Shown here piece after piece: positions 1-6,412 of a DNA stretch of 15,219 bases. The DNA is from Candidatus Methanosuratincola sp. GTDB lineage: Archaea > Thermoproteota > Methanomethylicia > Methanomethylicales > Methanomethylicaceae. The notes beneath the pieces are model-generated. The model did no database searches and was not told the origin of the DNA. It saw only the letters and a list, made by a program, of their open reading frames with translations. The DNA lies in the NCBI GenBank assembly GCA_029907755.1, contig JARYLH010000022.1:1-15219 (forward strand). The letters run 5' to 3'. Both the position numbers and the translations under genes were made by a program. Positions within the stretch are counted from its first letter, which is position 1, and each line of letters begins with the position of its first letter.

Positions 1-1
1 C

Positions 2-487
2 AAGGCTGAACTCGAAGAGGCGGATCTTGTGAGGATGAACCTAGACGGCAAGGTTCTCGATGGTCGGTGGAAGCCTTCGAGTGAGTGGCGCATGCACACA
101 GAGATCTATAGAAAGAGGGAGGATGTCAACGCGGTGATCCACGTACATAGCCCTTATACGACAGGGCTCACCATTGCAGGAAGGCGGATTGCCCCAATCA
201 CTCCGGAGGTTGCGCTGCTCTTGCCTGAGGTTGAGGTCGTGGAGTACGCGTGCCCCGGGACTGAAAGGCTTGGAAAGCTTGTAGGCAGCCGGATAGCTGG
301 CAAACGCGCACTCATCCTTCAGAACCATGGCGTCGTATCGGTGGGGCGCGATCTGCTTGAGGCGATGACGGCAATCGAGGTTCTTGAGGAAGGGGCCATC
401 ACCACATTCGTCGCATCACTCATGGGTGGAGCAAAGGTTATCCCAGAGGAAGAGGTTGAGCTGATCAAGAGGGTTTACAAGAGGTAG
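2..487 (+). CDS. Class II aldolase / L-fuculose-phosphate aldolase-like, 5' end cut by window
   Basis: The reading frame is open from base 2 to the stop at 485-487 and continues past the window edge, so the N-terminus is missing. The internal ATG at 35 is not a credible start, because the sequence upstream of it is still family-like. Class II aldolases are zinc enzymes that cleave or form sugar phosphates from dihydroxyacetone phosphate and an aldehyde. Visible zinc and catalytic elements are the SSEWRMH segment (catalytic Glu region), HVHSPY (two zinc His) and QNHGVVSVG (third zinc His). In methanogens a homologue (MJ1418) has been linked to lactaldehyde supply for coenzyme F420, and other archaeal members act on deoxysugar or methylthioribulose phosphates. 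Substrate cannot be told from sequence. The stop lies 6 nt before serS, so the two are probably cotranscribed. Confidence 0.88.
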   Translation, partial: KAELEEADLVRMNLDGKVLDGRWKPSSEWRMHTEIYRKREDVNAVIHVHSPYTTGLTIAGRRIAPITPEVALLLPEVEVVEYACPGTERLGKLVGSRIAGKRALILQNHGVVSVGRDLLEAMTAIEVLEEGAITTFVASLMGGAKVIPEEEVELIKRVYKR

Positions 488-493
488 ATACTC

Positions 494-1780
494 GTGTTGG
501 ACATCAGAGTGATCAGGGAAAATCCGGACGCAGTCAGGACGAACCTGGCCAGGAGGAACGACCAAGAGGTGCTCAGGCTATATGACGAGCTCCTTGTTGC
601 CGACAGGGAGTGGAGGAGGCTCTTCACGGAGGTCGGTAACCTCCGCGCCATGAGGAACAGAGTTACCGAAGAGATAGCCCGGATGAAGAAGCAGGGGCTA
701 GATGCCTCCGACAAGATAAGGGAGGCAGAGGAGATCCCGAGGAGGATAAAGGCTCTGGAAACAGAGATGGAGACCCACAGGAGGAGGATGGACGAGATCC
801 TGATGAGGCTTCCGAACACCATGGATGATTCTGTCCCATACGGCAAGGACGATACGGAGAATGTGGTGATCAGGAGCTGGGGCAAGCCGCGCGAGATGGC
901 ATTCAGTCCTAAAGATCACATCGACCTCGCGATGGGGCTCGATCTGGTCGACCTCGAGAGGGCTGCCAAGGTGGCAGGGGCCAGGTTCTATTACCTCAAA
1001 AACGATCTTGTCAGGCTCAACTATGCGTTGATAAGGTATGGCCTGGACTTCCTAGTTGGCAAAGGATTCACCCCGTTCCAGCCGCCCTATATGATGAAGA
1101 GGAAAGTGCTGGAGGGGGCGGTCTCTCTTTCTGACTTCGAGGACACGATCTATAAGGTGGAGGGGGAAGATCTCTACCTCATCGCAACCTCTGAGCATGC
1201 CCTTTTGGGGCTCCATTCCGACGAGATCCTAGATGGGAAGACCCTGCCGCTGCGCTACTGCGGCGTGAGCCCCTGCTTCAGGAAGGAGGCGGGCGCGCAC
1301 GGAAGGGACACCAAGGGGATCTTCAGGGTCCATCAGTTCGAGAAGGTCGAGCAGTTCATCTTCAGCAGGCCCGAAGACTCGGCATCAGAGCATGAGCTCC
1401 TTATAAAGAACGCGGAGGAGTTCTTCCAGAGCCTCGGCATACCATACAGGGTTGTAAACGTGTGCAGCGGCGACCTTGGGACGGTGGCTGCTAAGAAGTA
1501 TGACCTGGAGGCATGGCTCCCAGGCCAAGGCAAGTACAGGGAGGAAGTATCGTGCAGCAACTGCACCTCTTATCAGGCAGTCAGGGCCAACATAAGGTAC
1601 AGGGACCGGCCCAATGAGCCTACAAAATACGTACACACGCTCAACAGCACGCTGGTTGCGACCGAAAGGACGCTTGTCGCGATCCTCGAAAATTACCAGA
1701 ACTCGGACGGGTCGGTAGACATCCCGGACGTCTTGGTGCCGTACATGCAAAATAAGACGAAGATCACGCCCAAAGACTAA
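494..1780 (+). CDS. serS: Seryl-tRNA synthetase (bacterial-type class II)
   Basis: Charges tRNA-Ser with serine in the cytoplasm. The 428 residues match the usual length. The N-terminal MLDIRVIREN is the family start, followed by a long Glu/Arg/Lys-rich antiparallel coiled-coil arm (about residues 28-105) that grips the tRNA long arm. The class II core follows: motif 2 (FRKEAGAHGRDTKGIFRVHQ, about 262-282) and motif 3 (STLVATERTLVAILE, about 385-400), plus the serine-specific TSEHALL segment. The start is GTG 494; the next codon, TTG, is the Leu of MLDI. A GAGGTAG ribosome binding site overlaps the aldolase stop. This is the common SerRS and not the divergent methanogen-type enzyme of Methanococcus/Methanosarcina. 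The last four bases overlap the stop codon of the convergent HAD gene. Confidence 0.97.
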   Translation: MLDIRVIRENPDAVRTNLARRNDQEVLRLYDELLVADREWRRLFTEVGNLRAMRNRVTEEIARMKKQGLDASDKIREAEEIPRRIKALETEMETHRRRMDEILMRLPNTMDDSVPYGKDDTENVVIRSWGKPREMAFSPKDHIDLAMGLDLVDLERAAKVAGARFYYLKNDLVRLNYALIRYGLDFLVGKGFTPFQPPYMMKRKVLEGAVSLSDFEDTIYKVEGEDLYLIATSEHALLGLHSDEILDGKTLPLRYCGVSPCFRKEAGAHGRDTKGIFRVHQFEKVEQFIFSRPEDSASEHELLIKNAEEFFQSLGIPYRVVNVCSGDLGTVAAKKYDLEAWLPGQGKYREEVSCSNCTSYQAVRANIRYRDRPNEPTKYVHTLNSTLVATERTLVAILENYQNSDGSVDIPDVLVPYMQNKTKITPKD

Positions 1781-2460
1781 AGCGCCTCTATGAGGCAAGG
1801 GATGTCCTGCAAAGATGCAGCTATCACATCTGCGCCGCTCTCCCTGAGGGCATCATTGAAGATCCCGATGGCCAGAGCGATAGTCTTTGCCCCCGCAGCC
1901 TTTCCAGCCTCAATATCGGTGGGCATATCGCCCACCATCACTGCCTGAGCTGGGCTAAATCCCATCTTCCTAAGCGCAAAAATGATCGGGTCGGGGTGGG
2001 GCTTCCCCCTGTTTACAAGATCCCTTGAGACGACAATCTTAAAGTACTCATCGATTGAATGGCGCTTCAGGACGTACTCGGCTTCCTTGGCGCTTCGAGT
2101 AGTGACTATGCCCATCACTATGCCCCTCTTCCTGAGCTCGTCCAGTACCTGCTTTGCCTCCGGGAAAAGAGGAGAGTTCAGGAAGACCTCTTTGAGCGAA
2201 CGGTACGCGAACAACATCATGACTACCCTCTTGTGGGGGGGCATCCCGAGATAGCGCCCGACCCTCCACAGCAGCCTGAGGCCGTCAAACGGAGAATTCC
2301 CTTGGAGGAGGATCTTCCTCAAGTTCTCTATGACGTACTTCTTCTTAGTCCCGAGAGCTCTGACCCCCAGGTTTTCAAGGACCCTGACAAGTATATGCTC
2401 CATCGGAACTATGCAGTCAACGAGGGTGCCATCAAGATCGAAGAGAACTACGGAAATCAC
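1777..2460 (-). CDS. HAD-superfamily hydrolase (subfamily IA, phosphoglycolate phosphatase-like)
   Basis: A 227-residue Mg-dependent phosphatase with all four HAD motifs. Motif I is FDLDGTLVD (nucleophile D8, acid/base D10), motif II is TT at 120-121, motif III is the Lys in RGKPHPD (K153), and motif IV is GDMPTD (D178, D182). A helical cap between motifs I and II (about residues 16-90) fits subfamily IA (Gph/PpaX-like). The physiological substrate is not evident; phosphoglycolate and pyrophosphate are the usual options. The start is GTG at 2460, with a GGTGG-type site just upstream. The stop TAG (CTA at 1777-1779 on the plus strand) shares bases with the serS stop TAA. Confidence 0.9.
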   Translation of the reverse strand: MISVVLFDLDGTLVDCIVPMEHILVRVLENLGVRALGTKKKYVIENLRKILLQGNSPFDGLRLLWRVGRYLGMPPHKRVVMMLFAYRSLKEVFLNSPLFPEAKQVLDELRKRGIVMGIVTTRSAKEAEYVLKRHSIDEYFKIVVSRDLVNRGKPHPDPIIFALRKMGFSPAQAVMVGDMPTDIEAGKAAGAKTIALAIGIFNDALRESGADVIAASLQDIPCLIEAL

Positions 2461-2521
2461 TGCAGGCCACCGTAGTGAATATGCTATTTTTGGGCAGTAT
2501 AATTGCTTTTGGTTAACAAGA

Positions 2522-2537
2522 GCCCTCCTTAGAGGGC
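2522..2537. repeat. Perfect 6-bp hairpin in the HAD/DUF2111 intergenic region
   Basis: GCCCTC (2522-2527) and GAGGGC (2532-2537) form a perfect stem with a CTTA loop. It lies in the 184-nt spacer between the divergent HAD and DUF2111 genes. About 20 nt downstream there is a G-rich stretch (2558-2574). Function is unknown. It could be a leader element of the DUF2111 transcript if that transcript starts this far upstream. Confidence 0.5.
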
Positions 2538-2590
2538 AGGCAAGAAATGAATTATTTGGGGGGATTGGGGGAGGAAGTAATTTTGATGCG

Positions 2591-2606
2591 ATAAAAAAAG
2601 TATATC
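2591..2606 (+). promoter_or_regulatory. Candidate archaeal BRE/TATA element for DUF2111 gene
   Basis: An A-run followed by GTATATC sits about 40-50 nt upstream of the proposed TTG start. That geometry would place transcription start near 2625-2630 and leave a short leader. It is based on composition and spacing only. Confidence 0.35.
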
Positions 2607-2644
2607 AACAGCAACGGCTAGACTTTGATTGGGGCTATTGGACC

Positions 2645-2998
2645 TTGAAGATTACAAAGGACTCAACCCCGGAGGATCTAGAGATCCTAGGGTTGGCGGT
2701 GCATGAGCTGACAAACGGAATGCCCGTGACCGCCAGGTCGAAGGAGAGAAAGGGGATCCGGATCGAGAACGGCAAGGTAATCGACCGCGAGTATACCGGA
2801 CCCGTCCTTGAAGAGGTTTTGGATAAGGGAGAGACGGTAAGGAAGGTGCCTGCAACTGGGGTATACAAGGGCTTGCCAGTCGTGGTAGTCCCGCTTAAGG
2901 AGAACGGCGAGACCGTCGCTGCCATCGGCGTAGTCGACGTCACTTTTGGGGTCTATAGCGAGATCAACATTATTGGTCGGAGGAGGCCTTTGAAGTAG
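2645..2998 (+). CDS. DUF2111 family protein (methanogen-associated)
   Basis: A protein of about 117 residues with an N-terminal ITKDSTPEDLEILGLAVHEL helix region. It continues with basic and glycine-rich segments, YTGPVLEEVL, the VYKGLPVVVVPLKENG strand pair, and AAIGVVDVTFG near the end. From memory this pattern is DUF2111, an uncharacterised family found mainly in methanogens; its function is unknown. The frame is open back to 2330, but the upstream part is antisense to the HAD gene and looks non-coding. I place the start at TTG 2645, the only conventional start just before the conserved region. A GAGGAAG site at 2571-2577 precedes no in-frame start codon. The last 29 bases overlap the convergent transporter gene. 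Confidence is high for the family and moderate for the start. Confidence 0.75.
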   Translation: MKITKDSTPEDLEILGLAVHELTNGMPVTARSKERKGIRIENGKVIDREYTGPVLEEVLDKGETVRKVPATGVYKGLPVVVVPLKENGETVAAIGVVDVTFGVYSEINIIGRRRPLK

Positions 2999-3599
2999 AG
3001 CCCCACCCCCGCCCACGCCTAGAGAAGCCGGTCGAGAATGCTATGAACCACCCCAGTCCCAGATCAATCAATCCCTGTGTAGTGTTCATTATGGAGACAA
3101 ACCCTATGAAGCCCCAAATCGACCCGAAGAACATCGTGTTTATTACGTCCTCGATTGGCATCGACATGAAGAGCGGGATCGCCCAATAGTAATTTAGGGC
3201 AGCTGCGACCAAGCAGCGGAATGCTATTGCAGTGACGGAGGCGACCAGGAGGATCGGTAATGGAAAGATCTTAGGGCCGTCTCCTTTTGACCATTTATTG
3301 GCAAAGATGCCCAATACAGCGATCATTGCGATAGTCGAGAAGAACTTCATTGTGGCGCCTACGAAGTTTGCAAAGCCGAAGACTGTGAGTATCAGAAACA
3401 TGCCGATCGCAGTGAGCATCGAATACCTTGTACCTAAAACAAAAAATGCAAGGACAACAGGAAGTGCTACAAAGTCGATCGACATGCCCCAAGGCACCCT
3501 TAAGGGCAGCGCTCGGTTTATCAGCTCAAATACCGCAACTAGAGCCACCATGATTGAGACGACGGAAACCTTGTAAGCCCTAGACTCAAACCTGCTCAT
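2970..3599 (-). CDS. ECF-type transporter S component, possibly riboflavin (RibU-like)
   Basis: A hydrophobic protein of about 209 residues with five to six predicted membrane segments (approximately 10-30, 40-65, 70-95, 105-130, 140-165, 170-190) and a basic C-terminus. The layout is that of substrate-binding S components of energy-coupling-factor vitamin transporters: an AYKVSVVSIMVALVAVF first helix, an IDFVALPVV second segment and a LNYYWAIPLFM segment. The LNYYWAIPL stretch recalls the (A/L)NYF..LP segment of RibU, so riboflavin is the leading guess. Other vitamins or QueT/YhhQ-like membrane proteins cannot be excluded. No ECF ATPase or T component lies nearby, so it would use shared modules elsewhere. 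ATG 3599 is preferred; an in-frame GTG at 3608 would add three residues. A TATA-like TTTATC (3617-3622) about 20 nt upstream suggests a leaderless or very short leader. Confidence 0.72.
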   Translation of the reverse strand: MSRFESRAYKVSVVSIMVALVAVFELINRALPLRVPWGMSIDFVALPVVLAFFVLGTRYSMLTAIGMFLILTVFGFANFVGATMKFFSTIAMIAVLGIFANKWSKGDGPKIFPLPILLVASVTAIAFRCLVAAALNYYWAIPLFMSMPIEDVINTMFFGSIWGFIGFVSIMNTTQGLIDLGLGWFIAFSTGFSRRGRGWGSTSKASSDQ

Positions 3600-3616
3600 G
3601 AAGACCACGCCTGGGA

Positions 3617-3628
3617 GATAAAGTTTTC
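3617..3628 (-). promoter_or_regulatory. Candidate TATA/BRE for the ECF S-component gene
   Basis: Read on the minus strand, a GAAAAC-like BRE precedes TTTATC, ending about 18 nt before ATG 3599. The spacing suits an archaeal leaderless transcript. Confidence 0.4.
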
Positions 3629-3638
3629 TAGAATTTAA

Positions 3639-3661
3639 GAGTATCTACTCAAAAAAGAGTA
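3639..3661. repeat. Interleaved GAGTA/TACTC repeats in intergenic spacer
   Basis: GAGTA (3639-3643), TACTC (3646-3650), an A6 run (3651-3656) and GAGTA (3657-3661) form two alternative short inverted repeats sharing the central TACTC. The element lies just after the QueG-like stop (3671) and before the promoter of the downstream minus-strand gene. The T6 on the minus strand could also terminate transcription of the QueG-like gene. Confidence 0.5.
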
Positions 3662-3670
3662 TTAGAAAAG

Positions 3671-4402
3671 TTACCGAGCCTTCTTCCCGTACGGGCATAC
3701 TTTGATGCACATGCCGCATACAGTCACTGCGAAATCCCCAATCCCGGGCTTGTTCGACAGCAGCTCCTTCATCGTTTTCAGCCTGGCGGAGCACTTCTTC
3801 GGGTCGAAGATTTCCTCCCTTGCTGCGGGCCTAGTCTTGAATTCACGGTAGGAAAGAGCCTTCGATGGACATGAGAGGATGCACAAACGGCAGTCGCCAC
3901 ACCTGTTGTCCATGGGGCTTCCACCGTCAAGCTCAAGATCGGTGAGCACTGTGCCGAAGCGCACCCTAGGCCCGAAATCAGGCGTCACGAGGAGGTTGTT
4001 CCGGCCTATCCACCCCAATCCCGCTGCGAGAGCGAAGGCTTTGTGGGAGACGTGCCCCATCTCGTTAACCGGATCAACTATCATGCTGGAAGGCACTGCC
4101 AGCGATTCCCCTCCAAGGGAGGATACGGTCGACGCAACCCGCATGCCTATGATGTCCAGCAACTGGTTCGCAGTCTTGTAGGCCCATGCATAAAACCTGC
4201 CAGGGTCGGACTCGGTAATCATCTCGAAAGCCCGCCCCGGGAGGGGCACAGCGTAAGAGATCGCAGATCTGAAAGCGTCCAGCCTCAACCCGTCGCATGA
4301 AGGTAGACCCTCGACCTGCTTCAGGTCAGCAACGCCCACTAATGAGGCTCCTGCATCTAATGCGGCCCGGGTGATTCTTTTGGTAAGCTCGCCTCTTTCC
4401 AA
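3671..4402 (-). CDS. Short QueG-like double [4Fe-4S] protein (COG1600-type)
   Basis: A 243-residue iron-sulfur protein related to epoxyqueuosine reductase. The central block with D110, PVNEMGHVSH and AGLGWIGRNNLL matches the QueG corrinoid/substrate-binding core (DT..PLxE..A..AGLGWIGKN). Cysteines C168, C171, C174 and C178 (CGDCRLCILSCP) with C204, C229, C232 and C236 (CGMCIKVCP) give the eight ligands for two [4Fe-4S] clusters. True QueG is about 350 residues with C-terminal HEAT-like repeats, which are absent here. Archaea make archaeosine and not epoxyqueuosine, so a related corrinoid-dependent reductase or electron-transfer role is more likely than tRNA modification. The start is TTG 4402, preceded by GGTGA, with an in-frame stop just upstream ruling out longer versions. 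It is divergent from hsp20. Confidence 0.8.
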   Translation of the reverse strand: MERGELTKRITRAALDAGASLVGVADLKQVEGLPSCDGLRLDAFRSAISYAVPLPGRAFEMITESDPGRFYAWAYKTANQLLDIIGMRVASTVSSLGGESLAVPSSMIVDPVNEMGHVSHKAFALAAGLGWIGRNNLLVTPDFGPRVRFGTVLTDLELDGGSPMDNRCGDCRLCILSCPSKALSYREFKTRPAAREEIFDPKKCSARLKTMKELLSNKPGIGDFAVTVCGMCIKVCPYGKKAR

Positions 4403-4418
4403 ATAACTTCACCACACC

Positions 4419-4428
4419 ATATATTTCG
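4419..4428 (-). promoter_or_regulatory. Candidate BRE/TATA for the QueG-like gene
   Basis: On the minus strand CGAAA runs into ATATAT, the classic archaeal BRE plus TATA arrangement, about 17-26 nt before the TTG start. Confidence 0.5.
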
Positions 4429-4452
4429 TTTAGCCTTTTTTAGCTTCTTGCG

Positions 4453-4469
4453 ATGGGTGAAAATCCCAT
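4453..4469. repeat. 17-bp inverted repeat upstream of hsp20
   Basis: ATGGG (4453-4457) and CCCAT (4465-4469) flank TGAAAAT. The repeat lies in the 123-nt divergent region between the QueG-like gene and hsp20, so it could be an operator for either. It does not obviously match any archaeal heat-shock regulator site I know. Confidence 0.35.
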
Positions 4470-4525
4470 GATCAAAATATTGAAATTTACCCGGATGGAG
4501 ATCTGATTTGGGGTGAGTTGCAGAA

Positions 4526-5134
4526 ATGTCGTGGGATGAATGGTACAGGAAGAGGTTCCTGCCGTTCTTCAGCAGCGACTTCCCTTCGAGGTTCAGAGAC
4601 CTAGATGAGTGGGTAAGGGAGATGGAAGCGCAGATGGAGAGGATGTTCAGGGAGTTCGAGGGGAGGGTCCCGGAGAAGCTCGTAAGGGAGAGGCGGCTTC
4701 CGGAAGGCGGCGTAATTAAGGAGATGGGTCCATTCGTCTACGGCTTTTCGGTCACATTTGGTCCGGACAGGAAGCCAGTGATCACAGAGTTTGGGAACAT
4801 GAAGCCATCAGGGAAAGCCCCATGGGAGCCTGCGTTCAGCCTGAAGGAGGAGAGAGAGCCGCTTGTGGACATAATCGAGGGCGAGAACGATGTGAGGGTG
4901 GTTGCAGAGCTGCCCGGTGTTGAGAAAGAGGACATTAAGCTCTACGCCACTGAAAAGACCATTACAATCGATGTTTCCGGCAAGGAGCGGAGCTACTACA
5001 AAGATCTGGAGTTGCCGGTCGAGGTCGATCCGAGCAATTCAAAGTCGAATTACAAGAACGGGATCCTCGAGGTGATCCTCACCAAGAAGAAAGAGAGCAA
5101 GAGACCGAAAGGCGAGTCGATCCCCATCGACTGA
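4526..5134 (+). CDS. Small heat-shock protein, Hsp20/alpha-crystallin family
   Basis: An ATP-independent holdase that binds unfolding proteins. The 202 residues comprise an aromatic and charged N-terminal arm (MSWDEWYRKRFLPFF and a Glu/Arg-rich helix to about 55), a linker, and the alpha-crystallin domain from about 109 to 190. That domain contains VRVVAELPGVEKEDIKL and the consensus YKNGILEVILTKK strand. The C-terminal IPI at 199-201 is the I-x-I motif that docks into neighbouring subunits during oligomer assembly. The N-terminal arm is long for the family but typical of the archaeal Hsp20 subgroup. The ATG start has a GGGGTGA site 9-10 nt upstream. Confidence 0.95.
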   Translation: MSWDEWYRKRFLPFFSSDFPSRFRDLDEWVREMEAQMERMFREFEGRVPEKLVRERRLPEGGVIKEMGPFVYGFSVTFGPDRKPVITEFGNMKPSGKAPWEPAFSLKEEREPLVDIIEGENDVRVVAELPGVEKEDIKLYATEKTITIDVSGKERSYYKDLELPVEVDPSNSKSNYKNGILEVILTKKKESKRPKGESIPID

Positions 5135-5153
5135 GTGTTTCAATTTAGCGGAT

Positions 5154-5165
5154 CCTCCTTTTTTA
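5154..5165 (+). terminator. T-rich terminator after hsp20
   Basis: CCTCC followed by T6 and AA lies about 25 nt after the hsp20 stop in the gap before the convergent DUF72 gene. Archaeal RNA polymerase terminates at such T tracts. Confidence 0.5.
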
Positions 5166-5206
5166 ACAGGGGCATCCGATGATAAACCCGAGCAGTATCG
5201 TCTCCC

Positions 5207-5977
5207 CTAAACGATTGATCGCTGACTTCTCAATGTTTGCATTATGCTTCTGAACCTCAGGGCATCCTCCCCCATGCTCATGTTGTTGAACATGGTGTAG
5301 ATCTTCTTTGATTCGGGGCAGGAAGAAACAATCGATGCAAGTTTCGAGAGATCTGCGTCGGTGTATCTGTATTTGTAGTTAGTTTCGCCGCCCCCCACAC
5401 CGTGTAGCCTGAAATAGACAACCTCTGATTCAAAGGCAGGAAGCCTCCTGAAGGGGTCGACGACGTGGACAAGGGACAGGCACTCGCAAATTCTACTAAT
5501 CTCATTGGGGTGCCGGTTCCATTCCCCCCGGGGTTCCCATCCCAGCGTTAATGAAGACCTTTCGATTTTTGAAAGGAAAGCGATCATGTCTGACTTGGTC
5601 TTCTCGTTACATCTGAAGCTCGGGGGCGTTTGTATGACCAGGAAACGGCTACCGAGCAGACGACATTCTTCCAGAATGAGGTCCCATGCCCTGAAATTCT
5701 CCGGTGTCGGTCGCAGGTGGCCCAAACCGCGAGGATCGCCCAATTCGGGAACCTTGCCTGCATTCCTCCAAGTCGGGCTCGAGACCGGGTGTGTGATTGC
5801 CTGCCAAGCCTTGACCACGAACTCAAACCCTTCCGGCGCCTCCTGCCGGTACTTCTCCAAAGTCTTCGAGGGGATTGGCCTGTAAAATGTGCTCTGCAGC
5901 TCAATCGCCTCGAGCTGCCGGAAGCAGGCGCTTCTCCCTCCTCTCAGACCCCATCCACAAGTTCCGATTTTTAACAA
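5207..5977 (-). CDS. DUF72 family protein (COG1801)
   Basis: A 256-residue TIM-barrel-like protein of unknown biochemical role. Diagnostic stretches are the IGTCGWG start, the ELQSTFYRPIPSKTLEKY segment followed by FEFVVKAWQAITH, the VVYFRLHG strand with downstream RYTDADL, and the YTMFNNMSMGEDA segment near the C-terminus. Length is normal for the family. The start is TTG 5977: an in-frame TGA a few codons upstream leaves no longer option, and the protein begins immediately at the conserved motif. The ribosome binding site is weak. It is convergent with hsp20 and divergent from the MTH1187-family gene. Some DUF72 proteins have been proposed to act on nucleic acids or sugars, but nothing here decides this. 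Confidence 0.92.
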   Translation of the reverse strand: MLKIGTCGWGLRGGRSACFRQLEAIELQSTFYRPIPSKTLEKYRQEAPEGFEFVVKAWQAITHPVSSPTWRNAGKVPELGDPRGLGHLRPTPENFRAWDLILEECRLLGSRFLVIQTPPSFRCNEKTKSDMIAFLSKIERSSLTLGWEPRGEWNRHPNEISRICECLSLVHVVDPFRRLPAFESEVVYFRLHGVGGGETNYKYRYTDADLSKLASIVSSCPESKKIYTMFNNMSMGEDALRFRSIMQTLRSQRSIV

Positions 5978-6031
5978 GGGACCGAACCCTCAACAGATCT
6001 GGCTCTTTTATGGCGATATCTTTTTCGAGGC

Positions 6032-6048
6032 CGAAGGAAAGATAAAAT
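6032..6048 (+). promoter_or_regulatory. Candidate BRE/TATA for MTH1187-family gene
   Basis: CGAAGGAAA followed by GATAAAAT ends 28 nt before the ATG at 6077, the expected distance for an archaeal promoter with a very short leader. Confidence 0.45.
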
Positions 6049-6076
6049 TGGAATCATTCCGTTCAGGTGCTTTGGT

Positions 6077-6412
6077 ATGCCTTCGGAAAGGAGTTTGGTC
6101 GTGGAGTTCAGCATCGTCCCAGTAGGGACACAAGGGACAAGCCTCAGCGAATACGTCGCAAGGGCGTGCGAGGCAGCGAAGAGGTCAGGGGTGAATTATC
6201 AGTTGACCCCGATGTGCACAGTCTTTGAAGCAGGGAGCCTGGACCAAGCATTCGAAGTGATCAGAGCCGCTCACGAAGCTGTGCTTGAAGCCGGGGCTGA
6301 GAGGGTGCTCACAAGCATCAGGATAGACGACAGGAAAGACAAAAAGAGGACTATGGAGGACAAGGTCAGAGCGGTAGAGGAGAGGCTCAGTAAACAAGAT
6401 CCCCATCGATGA
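6077..6412 (+). CDS. MTH1187-family thiamine-binding protein (UPF0045/DUF77)
   Basis: A 111-residue ferredoxin-like-fold protein. The opening VVEFSIVPVGTQGTSLSEYVA, the central YQLTPMCTVFEAGSLDQAFEVI and the C-terminal helix ERVLTSIRIDDR match the family whose members bind thiamine or related pyrimidines as tetramers. It probably acts as a cytoplasmic thiamine sensor or carrier. Length is about that of the family, with a slightly extended charged tail. The ATG is preceded by AGGTG at 6065-6069. The 3' end overlaps tupC by 26 bases on the opposite strand. No thiamine genes are adjacent, so the specific role is open. Confidence 0.9.
   Translation: MPSERSLVVEFSIVPVGTQGTSLSEYVARACEAAKRSGVNYQLTPMCTVFEAGSLDQAFEVIRAAHEAVLEAGAERVLTSIRIDDRKDKKRTMEDKVRAVEERLSKQDPHR

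Noticed and set aside
1385..1798. 137-codon open frame on the minus strand
   Set aside because: Antisense to the conserved C-terminal half of seryl-tRNA synthetase and ends in the HAD tail; no recognisable domain.
2558..2575. G-quadruplex in the G-rich run
   Set aside because: Only two long G tracts plus one GG are present, so a stable three-layer quadruplex is not supported; kept only as part of the leader finding.
2330..2644. Upstream extension of the DUF2111 reading frame
   Set aside because: The first part is antisense to the HAD gene's N-terminus and reads as low-complexity Arg/Ser-rich sequence, then crosses the hairpin and G-run. No family resemblance until about residue ITKDST.
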